Positions 11,280 to 23,089 of a DNA stretch of 64,000 nucleotides are shown piece after piece. How positions within the stretch are numbered: position 1 is the stretch's first letter; every line of letters starts with the position of its first letter. The notes beneath the pieces were generated by a model. That model saw only the letters and a list, made by a program, of their open reading frames with translations. It was not told the origin of the DNA and made no database searches. A program made the translations under genes and the position numbers. This stretch comes from Trametopsis cervina (taxonomy: Eukaryota > Basidiomycota > Agaricomycetes > Polyporales > Irpicaceae), in contig MU278392.1 in the NCBI GenBank assembly GCA_022385755.1, forward strand, positions 1 through 64,000, in the 5' to 3' direction.

Positions 11280-12106
11280 ACGATTCCTGAGGTCTTTATA
11301 TGTCCTAAAATATATGCAATACATCAAGCAACTGGTTTTATTTAGAAAGCAGCAATGTTTCTGCTTTTTTTATAGATCCAAATGATCTGATAGTGAAAAA
11401 ACACACTTTATATAATGTGTTACCCACTATCAAAGTAATTTGAAAGGTCACATAACCATAACTACACTAAAAGGACTCATAAAAAACTTTGAAGACTGTT
11501 TAAAATTTATGATAATTTTTAAATTTGATTTGGGACCTTACAGTCTATGCATAAACTGTGAGAAAAGGCCTTCCCAATGTGGAAAATGTGTGCTTATATA
11601 ATCTGATGTCACTGTTATAAACCATTTTGCTGTAGCTATATTATTAAGCTCAGAAAGTGCAAAACATAGCCAAAGCACGGGATTTTGAGAGTGTCATGAC
11701 TTTGGAAGTGCAAATTAAGATGTATAAATGGCTTTATAGGCTGCTTAGAATTTAATGTGATTTTTCCGGATTTTTCTGGATTTTATTTGGCACTCTACAG
11801 TCAATTTATTGACTGTGGGAAACTCACTTCCAAATGTGGAAAACGTCCGCTTAGCTAATCTGATGTTGTTGCTACAAACAGTTTTGCTGTAGCTCTATTA
11901 TTGAGCTCAGAAAGTGCAAAATACTGCCAAAACATCGAAATTGCAAGCCATATTTCCGCATTTGGGCAAGTTTATTTCAGCTTTGGAGACTTCAATTTTC
12001 AAGCAATACTGTTAGTGTTGATAATAACAAGGTGTACTATACCATGGGTACCTTCTGAAGGGGTCAAATACAGGCGCCTAATTTGGTCAGTGAGCATTGC
12101 TTGTCA

Positions 12107-12361
12107 AGTAACAAATGTTACTTACCCCATTCACTTATTTGTAACCAATTGTATTCACTTGGTAACAACTACTTCTTACTCAATAACAATGTCCACTTAC
12201 TCAGTAACCAATGTTGCTTACCCAGTAACAATGTCTACTTACTTGGTAATAATATTTACCTACTCAGTGAAAATCTTTATCTACTTGATAACAAGTTCTA
12301 CTTACTTGGTAACACACTTTACTTACCCACTAACAAGTTCTACTTAGTCAATAACAACTCC
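12107..12361 (+). repeat. 21 bp minisatellite (third copy)
   Basis: This repeats 7549-7803 within the duplicated segment. Confidence 0.7.
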
Positions 12362-12540
12362 TTATTATCAATTCACAGTTCAGTAGCAATGTCTGTTTAT
12401 CCAAAAAATAAGTGTTTGTTATTAGGTAACAAAATGATATTAGTCTCTAGCAACTTGTATTTACTTACTTCATGATATTTCTAATAAACTTTGACAATGC
12501 TTCATTGTGTACTGTATTAAAGCAAATAGTAACACTATAT

Positions 12541-12611
12541 GCCTTGGTAGCTTAATGGTAGTGTTGTTTATTTTACTACTGAAAGCCCTGGGTTCAATCC
12601 CTGCCGGTGGC
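12541..12611 (+). other. tRNA-like sequence 1 (third copy)
   Basis: This repeats 7983-8053 within the duplicated segment. Confidence 0.45.
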
Positions 12612-12826
12612 AAATTTGCTTCCATTGAGTGTCAGCAATATTATGTCTTTAACTTTTGAGTAAATGGGCGTCTAAAATTACTCCTCTGTTCGTTGGTTAA
12701 TCATGCTTACTTGCAGTGTTCTGATTGGCTTAGAGCTAATGTTGCACATGGTGCACTTTTGCTGAACCACATGGTGTCTAAACTAATCTGTGGATACTGG
12801 ATTAGATCTGTAACAGTTTTTAACAT

Positions 12827-12897
12827 GTCCTGATGGTGTAGTGGTATAAGTGTTGGCTTTGCAATTACCTGCTGCTGGTTCAATTCCTGTGCAGGCC
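12827..12897 (+). other. tRNA-like sequence 2 (third copy)
   Basis: This repeats 8269-8339 within the duplicated segment. Confidence 0.4.
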
Positions 12898-13626
12898 CTT
12901 TTTCCCTTGGGCCGGATTGTGTTTTAGATAAGCTCTCTTTCTCACATTTCTAGTTTAACTTGTGCGCTAATCGTTTCTGTCCAAATGTGAGGTAATTCTG
13001 CTTACTTTCTGCTTACTGAGGCTTCTCTGATTGGCCAGTATTGTTGGTGGCCAGGCTTTATTTGGTCTTTTTTGGCTGTTTTCGCTAAAATCAGCTGTAG
13101 AGCCACCAATAAAATCTAGAAAAATCTGGAAAAATCTTCAGAAAATCAGGAAGAATTGGAAATCCCCGCTCACACAGTCACATGACTTTCCCACGATCAT
13201 GTGATCTCAAAAACTGTCTTCTTTTGCTTGAAAATGCACAGAATACCTTACACAAAGCTGAATAAAATGTATTAAAATCTGCTAAAATCATAATATATTA
13301 TGTAATGCACATCAGCATGTACCTGAGATGTCATTTGGCTCTCATATGTTATGTATTAAGCAAAGGCCATTCATATACAGGTATAGACAGACTGTGGGAG
13401 TTTACCTTCCTAAAATGGAAGGTGTGCGCTTATCTAATATGATCCTCCCACCATGCACGGCCTTTCTGTAACTGCATTATTAAGCTCAGAAAACACAAAA
13501 TACTTGAAAAACATTGACAATGCAATCACTTATAGTCCATAAAACAACACTGAGGCATGGAATACACTTCAAATGAGGGGGGTTCTTTGTTAAATGTGTT
13601 TTATGAGTCAAACCGAAGCCCATCAA

Positions 13627-13826
13627 AGTCGGGCGCTTATTTCCCAAAAAGGGCATATGTGTTTCTCACTTTCTGCTCTCAATTCTGCATAGTTTCCTTA
13701 ATAAAGGTGACCACAGTGTAGCCCAGTGTCATGGCTACATGTGGATATAAAAATTGCTGGGAAACTTTGGGATGGGGAGGCTGTAAAAATCGAGAAAGTT
13801 TTGAAGTCTCAAATAAGCGCCCAACT
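13627..13826. mobile_element. MITE-like 200 bp element (third copy)
   Basis: This repeats 9069-9268 within the duplicated segment. Confidence 0.35.
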
Positions 13827-14653
13827 ACACAAAATGGTAATGGATCAATAAATGCTACTAATGCCATCAAAAGCATACAATATGGTAACAAAACATGCTT
13901 ATGAAAGTGTATTCAAAGAAAATTCCCACGCATTGGGGACAAAAAGCGTCACATCTCGCAGAACCCCAATATGCCAGACGTTACTGGAACGATTCTTTTC
14001 TTCGTACCTCAGGAATCGTAATATCTTTGGGTGCCTGTTTCAGCTTGGACAGCCTTGTTGTCAGATGAATACAAAGCCATTCAACCATCTGGATTGTTGA
14101 CCATCCACTTGATGAGGCAGTCCATCCGCATTGGATTGTCCCATCAAACATTCTTGATACAAGTCTCTTTGATTGCCGCAGCTGGGGCCTTGCCTTTCCC
14201 TGCAGCACTTGCACGAGATCTGGACATTAGATGATGACAAGTTGAAAGTGACAACAGGTTGAGAGTGACAACAAGTTGGGAGCAGTGACGAGGCGAGAGC
14301 AGTGAGGAGTTGAGAGCAATAACAAGTCGAAAGAGCGACAACTAGCGACGAGTGCGGCCAGTCTATACTCAAAATATAATATGGTATATTTGTTGCGTCA
14401 CATGTTTCAGAGTTCATATTTACATCTCGTGCAGCCATAATGGTGTTCACCCATTAGTAGTGTTCAGAGTAGGGACAATGAATGTACAATGTATGACTTG
14501 CCTGTGTGCGTAATTGAGGTCCGAAATTAGTCGATACACACTCCGACTGTACCCTACAGTAGGTGCTGCGCATCAATAGATCATCGCGAGTCGGGCGCCT
14601 CGATAGGTCCATCCGCGCGTCGGGCGCTTAGCTGCACTCTCGTCGCAACAGCC

Positions 14654-16193
14654 ATGCTCGATAAATCTCTTCGACAAACCATGCTCGATCAGCTCGATTG
14701 GCTCAAGATCTCAGCTCGCCAGACCTTTCTTCAAGCTGCCCTGGTGGAATACCTTCAAGATGCTCTTTCAGAGGACTATGATGAGGAGTTGGACCCAGAC
14801 GTATTTGCAGTACCTTCACCATCTTCTGATTCATTTTCTGCATCCACAGTCTCTTCATTCTCAGACTCTACTTCATCACATGAGTCTGCTATGGAGGAAG
14901 ATGCAGACTTTCTAGCAGTTGGAGCCAAGGTTGTTGACGCATGGGAGGCCTTTCTTGACAAGACAGGACAACTTATCAAAAATACCCGTGTTCTTGAACC
15001 ACGTCCCTCCATTCTTCGACTTTCGCAGTTCCCCTGTCTAGATGATTACGAGAAGAATAACCATAAGCTATGGAAACATTATATGCGCATTCCAGTGGAT
15101 GTCTTCTACCGTCTCCTCGAAAAGATACGTCCTCACCCCATCTTTTATAACAATTCCAACAATGCTCAGCTCGATATAAAACGACAACTTCAAATATTCC
15201 TTTATCGAGTAGGGATTTACGGAAACGGAGGCTCGCTTGAAAGTGTTGCTGGATGAGCTGGCTGTTCAGTTGGCCAGGTTGAAAATTCGACAAAACGTGT
15301 AATGGTCGCTATCGTCTCACTTCACGATGAAGTGATTTTCCACCGACACCAGAGGAAAAGGCAAGGTCAAAACATTACGCACGAGTTCACTCCTGCAAAG
15401 CTTGGCAAAATGGGTTTCTCTCAGTGGACGGAACAAAATTTCCTCTTGAAAATCGTCCTGGATTTCATGGTCCTGTTTACTATGACAAAGATAAGCGATA
15501 TTCTGTAAATGCTCAGGTAATATTTTTTAATTTGTTAATTTATCAAATTAATATAATCTGTACAGATTGGAGTACTTCTTCACAATCTATTGATTGTGGA
15601 CTATGGGATTGGTTTTCCTGGATCAGCACATGATTCAGTCGCGTTTCAAAAAACCATGCTAAATCAGCATCCGGAGCATTTTCTAAGTGAAAATGAATGG
15701 TTATGGACAGATTCTACATACAATCCATTGACACAATGTTGTGCTCCTTTTAAAGCTATGCCAAACTAAGAGCTACCTCATCAACATTAGTATTTTAATT
15801 ATTGGGCTTTAAGAGTACGTAATATATTTAATTTGTTAAAATCATATACTAACTTCAATTAGCTACGAGTTTGATCAAAACATGTAAACACTCATGTGAA
15901 ACAGCGTTTTCAATCCCTCAAAGAAATACAACTACCGCTTAACAATCATTGTCAGCAAGAAATCATTAATCTTTGGATTGTTTGTCGTTTTATCCTTCAC
16001 AACTTCATTATTTGTACTGCTGAAGAAATAAGATCAAGATATGGATGGTGTGGAAGAGGTGCAACAAAAAGTGGAACAAGAAGAGTGGAGAGTTAACAAT
16101 GAACCTGATATGAATCCTGAGCAATGTTTCAGAAATCATCTTATGCGACATCTTTTTCGCAGTCCAGAATTTGTAGAAAGACAACAGCAATAA
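14654..16193 (+). pseudogene. PIF/Harbinger transposase, right copy (broken)
   Basis: The first part (14654-15827) is identical to the other copies, including the in-frame TGA and the frameshift before VDGT. The unique 3' part (15828-16193) differs from the left copy by about 7%. After the last intron it reads R-V-stop-S-K-H-V where the left copy has R-V-R-S-E-H-V. A CGA has become TGA (15872-15874) and the likely catalytic Glu codon GAA has become AAA (15878-15880). A further disruption follows CTAEE near 16026, and the MNPE/LMRRLF-type tail survives in another frame. This copy cannot encode an active enzyme. Confidence 0.75.
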
Positions 16194-16394
16194 TTTTCTA
16201 TGTACCCATACAACAAAAAACTACATATACAATTTTTTGGCATTAATAATGGTTAGTGGTAGCAAAAAAGTGAAGAGGGCAACATAGAAGATCTAAATGC
16301 ATAGTTTGAATGAGAAACATAATGTGCCTAAAACATAGCAGTCATAGTCATACAGATGTAAAGCATGTCATCAGGTTAGAAACTTTACAAATTT

Positions 16395-17123
16395 AGAGAG
16401 AGGCATCTGGATCTCCCACCTGACCCTAATTGAGCATCCAAAGATGTTTCTGCTCTATCTCCAGCTTATACCTCTCCAGTTCTATCTTCTTCAGCTCAAT
16501 GTCCTATGCCTGCTTTTCCATCACTTGACAATATAGCAACTTAGTCATCTTTACCTTATGCTGACACTGGGCCTACTGTTCTGCCGCTTCATGTTTCAGC
16601 TGATGGTAAACGACCTTTGCTTAAGTTTTGGAGAGTGCCTGGGAATTAGCCATATTGTGAAGGAACTCCTTGAAGTCATCTGCAGCTCCTTGCACTGTAC
16701 CAGTTATGCAATCCACAGGAGACAACCTGCGGGATACAGGTGATAAGTGTCATCCTTGAGATGAAGGCTGAGAGTTGATAGGGCTGGACTCCTCAGATGT
16801 AGGCTGAGAACCTGAGAAGTGTGTGGGAGGGTAAGGAGCTACTTTCAGACGAGCTGAGATTTGCTCCTTGCAGACAGCATCTCCACGAACCAAGGGACAA
16901 CCACAATCAGTGCTACCAGAAAGGCCAGCAACAGGAGGCAAAGGATTGAAAAGTGGTGTCAAAGGGATGGGAGGCCATACAGATGGGTTGTCATTGAGGT
17001 TGATCACTCCTGGGTCAGGTGTACCATCAGTTCTCTGTGTCAGGATGTCTGCCACTTGGAACTGCTGATATGTGTCTACTAAACTTTACTATTAGTAGCA
17101 TCTAGATGTAGTTGCATTAGGAT
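16395..17123 (-). pseudogene. Harbinger accessory protein, right copy (decayed)
   Basis: This is a diverged reverse copy of the gene at 1-1164. From ATG at 17055 it reads MADILTQRTDGTPDPGVINL, then stops at 16750 after about 100 residues; the coiled-coil part survives only as broken frames down to about 16400. Most differences from the left copy are C-to-T or G-to-A, often at former CpG sites. Homology to the left copy ends near 17123, so the 5' exons are absent here. Confidence 0.7.
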
Positions 17124-17259
17124 ACGCGCACTTGCGCTCCTTATTCAGCCTGGACTGATAGCGACATTCCCGGCTCTGCAACTCCACATAGCTTCTGGAT
17201 CCTTCTGAATCCTCGGACTCTTCTTTTCCCTGACCCATCGGACTCCTGATCCATCGGTC

Positions 17260-17870
17260 CATGATTCAGGCTCAGCATTAGTAATTATGCTTGAAGTAGC
17301 ACCATTCCTATTGTTCCCCTCGGTCTATTGTCTTCTTTCCTTATTGTTCTCTTTCTATTGTTGCATTGCACTATTGTCCTATTGTTCTGTTTGTTCTACC
17401 TTAAAGTGGTCAATGCGCAGACTCAGTAGTATAAATACCCAGCCTTCATCGCTTCTAGCCCTCATTTTGACCTTTTGGTCTTTACTGGGCTAGGTAAGCC
17501 TTTAGTTTACTTGTATTGTATTCCCTCCTTACTAATATTATTTGGTCTTTACTAGACTAGCGTGCGCACAGCTGATTAGCTGTTTTCCTTGCATAAAGGA
17601 TTACACCCCTAGATGTCTTGAGTTTTAGAGCGATCCCTCTTAGTCACATGACCTTAGTCTCCATGACATCCAGTGAGTTAAGCGTCGGACAATTAAGACA
17701 TTGTGAGAACCCTTGTCAAGCAAGGGGACTAGTAGTTGTAGATACTTATAGTAGTTGTACTGCACTTCTTTCTCTATTATCTTCAAACAGATTTTTTGAC
17801 GCACAATTTTGGCCGGCGCTTAAAACAGGCACTGTGATTACATAAGGGTGCCTGTTTCTAGTGACGTCTA
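17260..17870. mobile_element. LTR-like remnant (tentative)
   Basis: A pyrimidine-rich stretch with repeated CTATTGTTC-type motifs precedes a TATA box (TATAAATA at 17430-17437). Two near-identical TTTGGTCTTTACT-GACTAG segments follow (about 17476 and 17541), and the stretch ends in AT-rich sequence. A strong promoter without a gene, beside a transposon, suggests a solo LTR. No matching second LTR, integrase or target-site duplication was found, so the borders are uncertain. Confidence 0.3.
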
Positions 17871-17885
17871 CCTTACTATCATTTA

Positions 17886-17946
17886 TATTTCTTACATTAT
17901 TTACATAGTGATTTTTGAGGTTATGGTAAGAAATGTAAATTACTAT
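17886..17946. repeat. Short imperfect inverted repeat
   Basis: TTATATTTCTTAC on one side faces GGTAAGAAATGTAAA on the other around a T-rich centre, and TTACATAGT faces ACTATGTAA. It could be the end of a small TIR element next to the LTR-like remnant. Confidence 0.35.
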
Positions 17947-20006
17947 GTAAACAACTACTTACTTACTTACAGTAAATTACACCCCCCTTTCTGACGTAAC
18001 ACTACCGGGGTCCTACCCAGCCATGCTCCAAGCGCGCGTTTCGCGGCCTCCACCCATCCCAACACCGAACAGCGAACTGGAGATGCGAACAGCGGTTAGC
18101 AGTGGGATATCTGCATGTGCGGCGATGGGACATGCTCTGTGGGGAGCTGGAGCTGCATGTTCACGCGATTGGAACTCGATGCGTCCATGGGCTGTGCTGT
18201 GAGTTCGTTTGGTGTGTTTCTCCGACTCAACAGCTCATTCTCCGCCCTTGGTCGTTTTGCAGATGTAGATCGCTCTTCCTGGTTCCCAGGATTGTCGAAT
18301 ATCGAATATGAGTATGTCATGGACGTGCGATGCGGTGGTTTGGTCTCACATGCAGACGTGCCGCGGCGCGTGGAATTGTGTGTCGGCGTACTCGTGCGCA
18401 TATAGTGAGGTTATGCACGGGCGCGGTTTGTGTTGAGGATTGTTGTGTATCCGAGTCGTTGTTGGATGCTACAGACAGGGTCTTGGTAGCGAGTCCCTAA
18501 TCGTATGACAGCGTCGTAAGGCGGGCACGGTGGGATCTACACGTTCTACCCACGTATGAAGGTGCGCACGACGTGACACCTTTTCTACGTATACTCACAT
18601 GTGCTCCCAGGGTCTTACGAGCGCAGCATCTTCTTGCGCGAACCGTGCAGCATACCAACCCTGCAATGCGGACCGCCGCGCTGGCCAGTCGTCCACGTCT
18701 GCCGTCACGAATGAGACGCAGCACGCACGATGAAAAGATACGACACCGTCGTGTAGCGCTTCTCCGCCGGACATGGTGCGATATGTTTCCCACTGCCGGC
18801 ACTTCGCACGAAGCGACTTGCCGTTACTGTACTCCCTCGCGAGGTGCATCCCTCTGCGGCGTCATTGCCCCACAACCACGACGACGACGACGAGCATCGA
18901 AGCTCTCCGGCGGCGAACACCTCCGAGCATGCTGCAGCGTCTGTGAGCATATCGCTGTTCATTTCTGTGCTTCGCGCACGTCGACGAACGAACGGGACGA
19001 GCGCAGCCCCGGCGTACAGTCTCGCCGTTCTTCCCTTCCCTTCAGCTTTAGCTTCATAACTCAACAATAACGCACACCACAGCGCAGAGCGTCGTGGCTC
19101 CTGCGTCACCACACAGCTGATCGTCGACGTCGCCATTCGCTGGTTAGTGCGGCGTCTTTGTGTTACTGTATTCCTCCGAGATCAGAGCTCGCATGCGTTA
19201 TCGATTGAGCCATCCCGGCGGCACACTTACAGTAAACTTCCACTACTCTCCACTCCAGTATAGTGTACCCAGTGAGCAAAGAGCAGAGCAACGACTCGCG
19301 GGTGCCAGTACGAGGCTCTCCACAACCTCGAGCCCCCTCGCAGGCAAACCGCTGACGTCGGAGGCCACGCAGAGCACAGCACAGCCCAACGCAATGCAGG
19401 CGAACAGAGCAGCATTCGACCGTCCCGGGCAGCCGCACGATGTTTCCGATGACATCAGGGCGTGAATGCTCAGGCCACGAGGCCGCCCTCGCTCGTCACT
19501 TCTGCGGGGAGCAACTCAAGCCAGCACTAAGCCAGCGAGCAACGTCCACATGAGTCGTATTTATACCCCGCCGCTCATCCCCATCCCATCCCATCTCATC
19601 GCCATACTCACCCACCATCTACACTCATCATCCACACACCCCGCGTCCCCTCACAGCACCTCACAGTACACAGCTCGTCCTCCTCTTCTCTCTGTTTACG
19701 ACCTGGACGCGCGCGTTGTCCTCCGTCCATGCTGGTCTCCCGATAAAGTGCGTTATTGACCTCGCCTAACCCGCTTTCTATCCCTCCATTTCGCTCTTGC
19801 GTCGCGCCGGCCTCGATAGGCGAATCGCGCACCCCAGCGCCCGTCCAATCCCCGTCCAATTTTCTTTTTATCTTCTTTTCTTTCCTCCTCCTTCCACCTC
19901 CACTTCCACCTCATCATCTTCACACTTTCTCTCCTCCCGTGGCCGTCGATGCGCGTGCGTGCAGCTGCTGACCACATCCGACTGATCTAGACACGATCAC
20001 ACTCTG
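17947..20006. other. Gene-poor GC-rich stretch, promoter of the next gene at its right end
   Basis: Many short frames overlap on both strands between 18.1 and 19.5 kb, as expected from high GC, and none has domain-like sequence or consistent splice sites. The right end looks like a promoter: TATTTATA near 19558 and a CT-rich tract at about 19855-19930 containing CCAAT. Confidence 0.5.
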
Positions 20007-20493
20007 ATGACCAACCACTTATGGCTGGTGTGGTACCGCGCGCAGACACCGATGGGCCCCAAGCACTGGTCGCTCTTCGTCACTTACGACACCGACGAAC
20101 AGGCCCCCGGCACCATCTACCAGGTTCGTCCCCTTACCCTCCTTCCTCACTCCTGCTAATCGCGCACTCGCCGCACCACAGGTAGAAGGAAACGGCTGGG
20201 GCACAGGCCAATTCACATTCAAGCTCATCCGTGGCGCGCAGCTGAAGGGCGCGCGCGGGAGCCAGGCATACGAAGGACGCTTATACCTAGGCGAGATCCG
20301 GGACGGCGTGAACGGGATGATGCACGAGTACTGCGAGGCGGGGACGGAGATGATCAACGAGCATAATGGCGCGCATGTGGTGGGCGAGAGTAATTGCCAG
20401 GATTGGTGTTTGTTGGTTATTAAGAGTTTGGAGGATGGGAGGTTTATTCCGGGCGGGACGAAGACCAGGGCGGGTGCGTGTCCGAGGAGGTGA
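20007..20493 (+). CDS. Small conserved-type fungal protein of unknown function (142 aa)
   Basis: Two exons, 20007-20123 and 20182-20493, join in phase 0 across a 58 nt GT-AG intron and give 142 residues. The protein begins MTNHLWLVWYRAQTP, has no signal peptide or membrane segment, and ends in a basic tail (GACPRR). Trp/Tyr-rich N-terminal segments (PKHWSLFVTY) and the central IYQVEGNG resemble small fungal DUF6540-like proteins, but that match is from memory and weak. The start is the first ATG after the CT-rich leader. The long minus-strand frame over the same bases lacks splice support and is treated as its shadow. Confidence 0.6.
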
Positions 20494-21366
20494 TGAGCGA
20501 AGCGGATGCGAGGCGAGGCGGCAGACGAGCGAATGCGAGACGAGACGCCACAGACCACAGACGAAGAGATGCGGACCACGCGACACAAGCCAAAGACACC
20601 ACCATCCGATGTGCAGGACCGCATCGACACCAAATATCGAACACATCGAAACATCGTTGAGGCCACATATCCACATACCCTAATTTACAATGTATCGATA
20701 GCATGTACAGTATATCGTATCGTATCGTATCCACATATTATTATTATTGGTTCTTCCCCGTCCTGTCCTGTCCAATCCCATCCTATCCGGACATCTACTT
20801 ACCTTACCTGTTGGGAAGCTAGCCGGCGTATGCTCGGAAATGCTCCAGTCAGGACGAGGACCTTCGTGGCGCGGGGGTGCGGGGGATCCTCGGATATCCC
20901 CTCAAAACCGAGACTAACTAACTATCCATGTCTCTGTTTCGACTTGAATATCATATTGAATATCAATCCAATCCGCCCTTAGCCAACAGAAGACCCGCAT
21001 GTGTTTTATCTTTCGTTTCCGAGTGCGAGTGGGAATGAGTCGCACGGGCTGCTGCGCACTCACTCACTCCTATGATAATTCCCTGCACATCGCGCTCGTA
21101 CACCCACGGGAGGAGCCTCGCCTCGGCCGGACCGCGCAATCGCAATCGCAAACCTTATGCAATTGGCTTTGGCTCTGCACGGGAGATCGCATGGGATGTG
21201 TTATACGGTGCTTAGATATATATTCCCCTCCCCTCCCCATCCCATCCCTCCTTCCCCGCCCCCACATCGCCGCGACCCTCGCCACCGCCCTCATCCTCAT
21301 CCTCACCCTCACCCTCACCACCACCCGCCACCCCACCGCCGCCCACTTCGCTCGCGCTCACCCACA
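20494..21366. other. Intergenic
   Basis: It holds the 3' region of the gene at 20007 and the promoter of the next gene, with a TATATAT near 21212 and strongly C-rich sequence at 21225-21345. No further coding signal is seen. Confidence 0.5.
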
Positions 21367-21936
21367 ATGACAAACACAGGCGTGATCCCGCTCGCCGTGC
21401 TCTGCGCCTGTCTCCTCCTCGGCGGCCTCGCCACCGTGATCCTAACCCGGAAGATCGCCCACATGCGCGCCGCGCTCGACCTACACGCGCAGCGCGAGCT
21501 TTCGCGCGCGCGTCCGCCGCTCGTGGACGTCTATGTCGACCGGCCGCGCAAGCTTGAGGGGTGTGCGTGGGGAGATTTTTTGGTGCGTGTTCCCCTTTTG
21601 TGTGGATGTGGTGGAGATGCTGATGATGATGGTATTGGTGGATGGTGGATGGTGTAGCCGATGGCGGGGATACAGGACACGAATGCACGGTGCCCGCACC
21701 CGCACCGCGCGATCGACCGACGGCCAGGGTACGCGCAGAGCCCGTTCGCGGACGGGAACGTGCTCGCGCTCGCTGTGGGCATCGCCATGCCGCGCCGCCC
21801 GTCCGCGGATGCGGATATGGGGATGGGGATAGAGTTGGATATGGGGCTCGAGGGGGTCGAGTATTGTATTGGGACGACGGACGCGGTGGTGTGCACGCTC
21901 ATTGGGGCGCGGCAGAGGTTGTTGGGGCTGAACTAG
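21367..21936 (+). CDS. Small single-pass membrane protein, unknown (164 aa)
   Basis: Exons 21367-21582 and 21658-21936 are joined in phase 0 across a 75 nt intron. The first 27 residues form a hydrophobic segment (GVIPLAVLCACLLLGGLATV) followed by TRKIAHMRAAL, so it is probably a signal anchor with the rest of the protein on one side. The second exon is Asp/Met/Gly-rich (MGMGIELDMGLEG) and ends TLIGARQRLLGLN. I recognise no domain. The start follows a C-rich leader closely. Exon 2 stays open to a natural stop, which supports the model, but no homology can be claimed. Confidence 0.5.
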
Positions 21937-23089
21937 AGCAGCGGGGTGGGTGCTTTGGACTGGAATGGGATGGAGATCGGCGCAAACGCGAACGCGAGCA
22001 GGGATGCGAGGTGGATATGGGGAACGGGGACGGTGTGTGTGCTCCTGAAAGTGAAGCCTCTCATGCAGAGCGGGGTCTACGGAGCTGTGGGCATACCGGA
22101 GAGCCTGCGGGAGTCACAAGCCCGCTCGCTTCCTGGCGTTGCGTCTTGAGGATTCAAGAACACGTCGGACCGCCGTCCTTGCATACGGTACGCGTTACCC
22201 TAGCGCGTCGGCGTTGCAAGACGGAGACGGACACGAACGAAGAGAGAACATATCTCACCTACGAGTGGTGGTGCACAGTAAGAGTGTACAAAGAGAGACG
22301 AGAAGGGGAAAGGGTTGAAGGCGCCGGTTGGCAGTGTGGTGTTGAATATAGTAGACGTGCTGTACAGTATGCATTGTTTGCTGTCTGGCGGAAACCTGGA
22401 TGGCACACGCCGCGTACAGTACTCGGAGATGCGATGTTTATTGCGGACTGTGCATGCTACGACGATACGAGAACATACATATGGTGCAAGCTACTCCTTT
22501 GTATGACTACAGGTCCCCAAACACAAGCTCCTGCGCATGCAGCAGCGAGACCACCGTCTTCCGCCCGTCCAGACCAAGCATCCCCTCAGACGTCCGGATG
22601 AGATATCAGGCCGCCGAGCAGATTCTCGGAACCTAGAGCAACAGCTCGTGTCCTTTCTTTGCCGTACAGGACTCCCGGGAAAACTTGACGACTATGTCGC
22701 GTGCCATTTTGTCTCCCGTCGATGTTCAGCTCAGGTCGAAGACCGCCTGAAAGAGTTCGTGAAGGTGAGATGACGATGACGCTCGGTCGGCTGCGCCCGA
22801 GAACCGTACCTGAGCCATAGACGCTCGAGGAGCCGCCCGGTCACGCGCACCGGCGAACAACGTGCGCGAGAATCGATGTCGTCTGTGCTGGATTCAGTCT
22901 CCACATTCCGCCAAGGATCCAATTCCAAGCCAAGCTCAGCCTCCGCGTCCTCCTCCTCTTTCTCTCTAACCACTCTTTCTCTCTCCTCTCTCATCCTCTC
23001 ACGAACCGCAACGGCACGGACGACTCTATACCACGACACATACATAGATACACACATACAGCCGTACGCACGTACGCACATCCCCATAA
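21937..23089. other. Intergenic, with a CT-rich promoter before 23090
   Basis: No convincing gene is seen. Short protein-like frames occur on the minus strand at about 22510-22750 but contain stops and could not be assembled. The CT-rich tract at 22930-23000 is a likely promoter of the transporter gene; the charged minus-strand frame over it is an artefact of that tract. Confidence 0.45.

Larger units (their letters stand above)
11280..15827 (+). repeat. Third copy of the 4,548 bp segment, probably an assembly duplicate
   Basis: It is identical to 6722-11269 with an offset of 4558. It begins at the first base after the gap and stops where the unique right flank starts. The matching length and borders point to one repeat edge used at the end of one contig and the start of the next. 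Confidence 0.9.

Noticed and set aside
18573..19136. Overlapping 165- and 143-codon frames on opposite strands
   Set aside because: Arg/Ser/Cys-rich composition with no domain and no splice evidence; expected by chance at this GC content.
21212..21902. Long minus-strand frames (158 and 123 codons) over the small membrane protein gene
   Set aside because: They are antisense to a spliced gene with consistent phases and consist of His/Pro/Arg runs from the C-rich promoter.
21642..22601. 319-codon plus-strand frame
   Set aside because: It starts inside the intron of the 21367 gene, runs out of frame through its second exon and has no recognisable domain; a high-GC shadow.
22731..23087. Charged minus-strand frame rich in Arg/Glu
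   Set aside because: It is the complement of a CT-rich promoter tract in front of the transporter gene.
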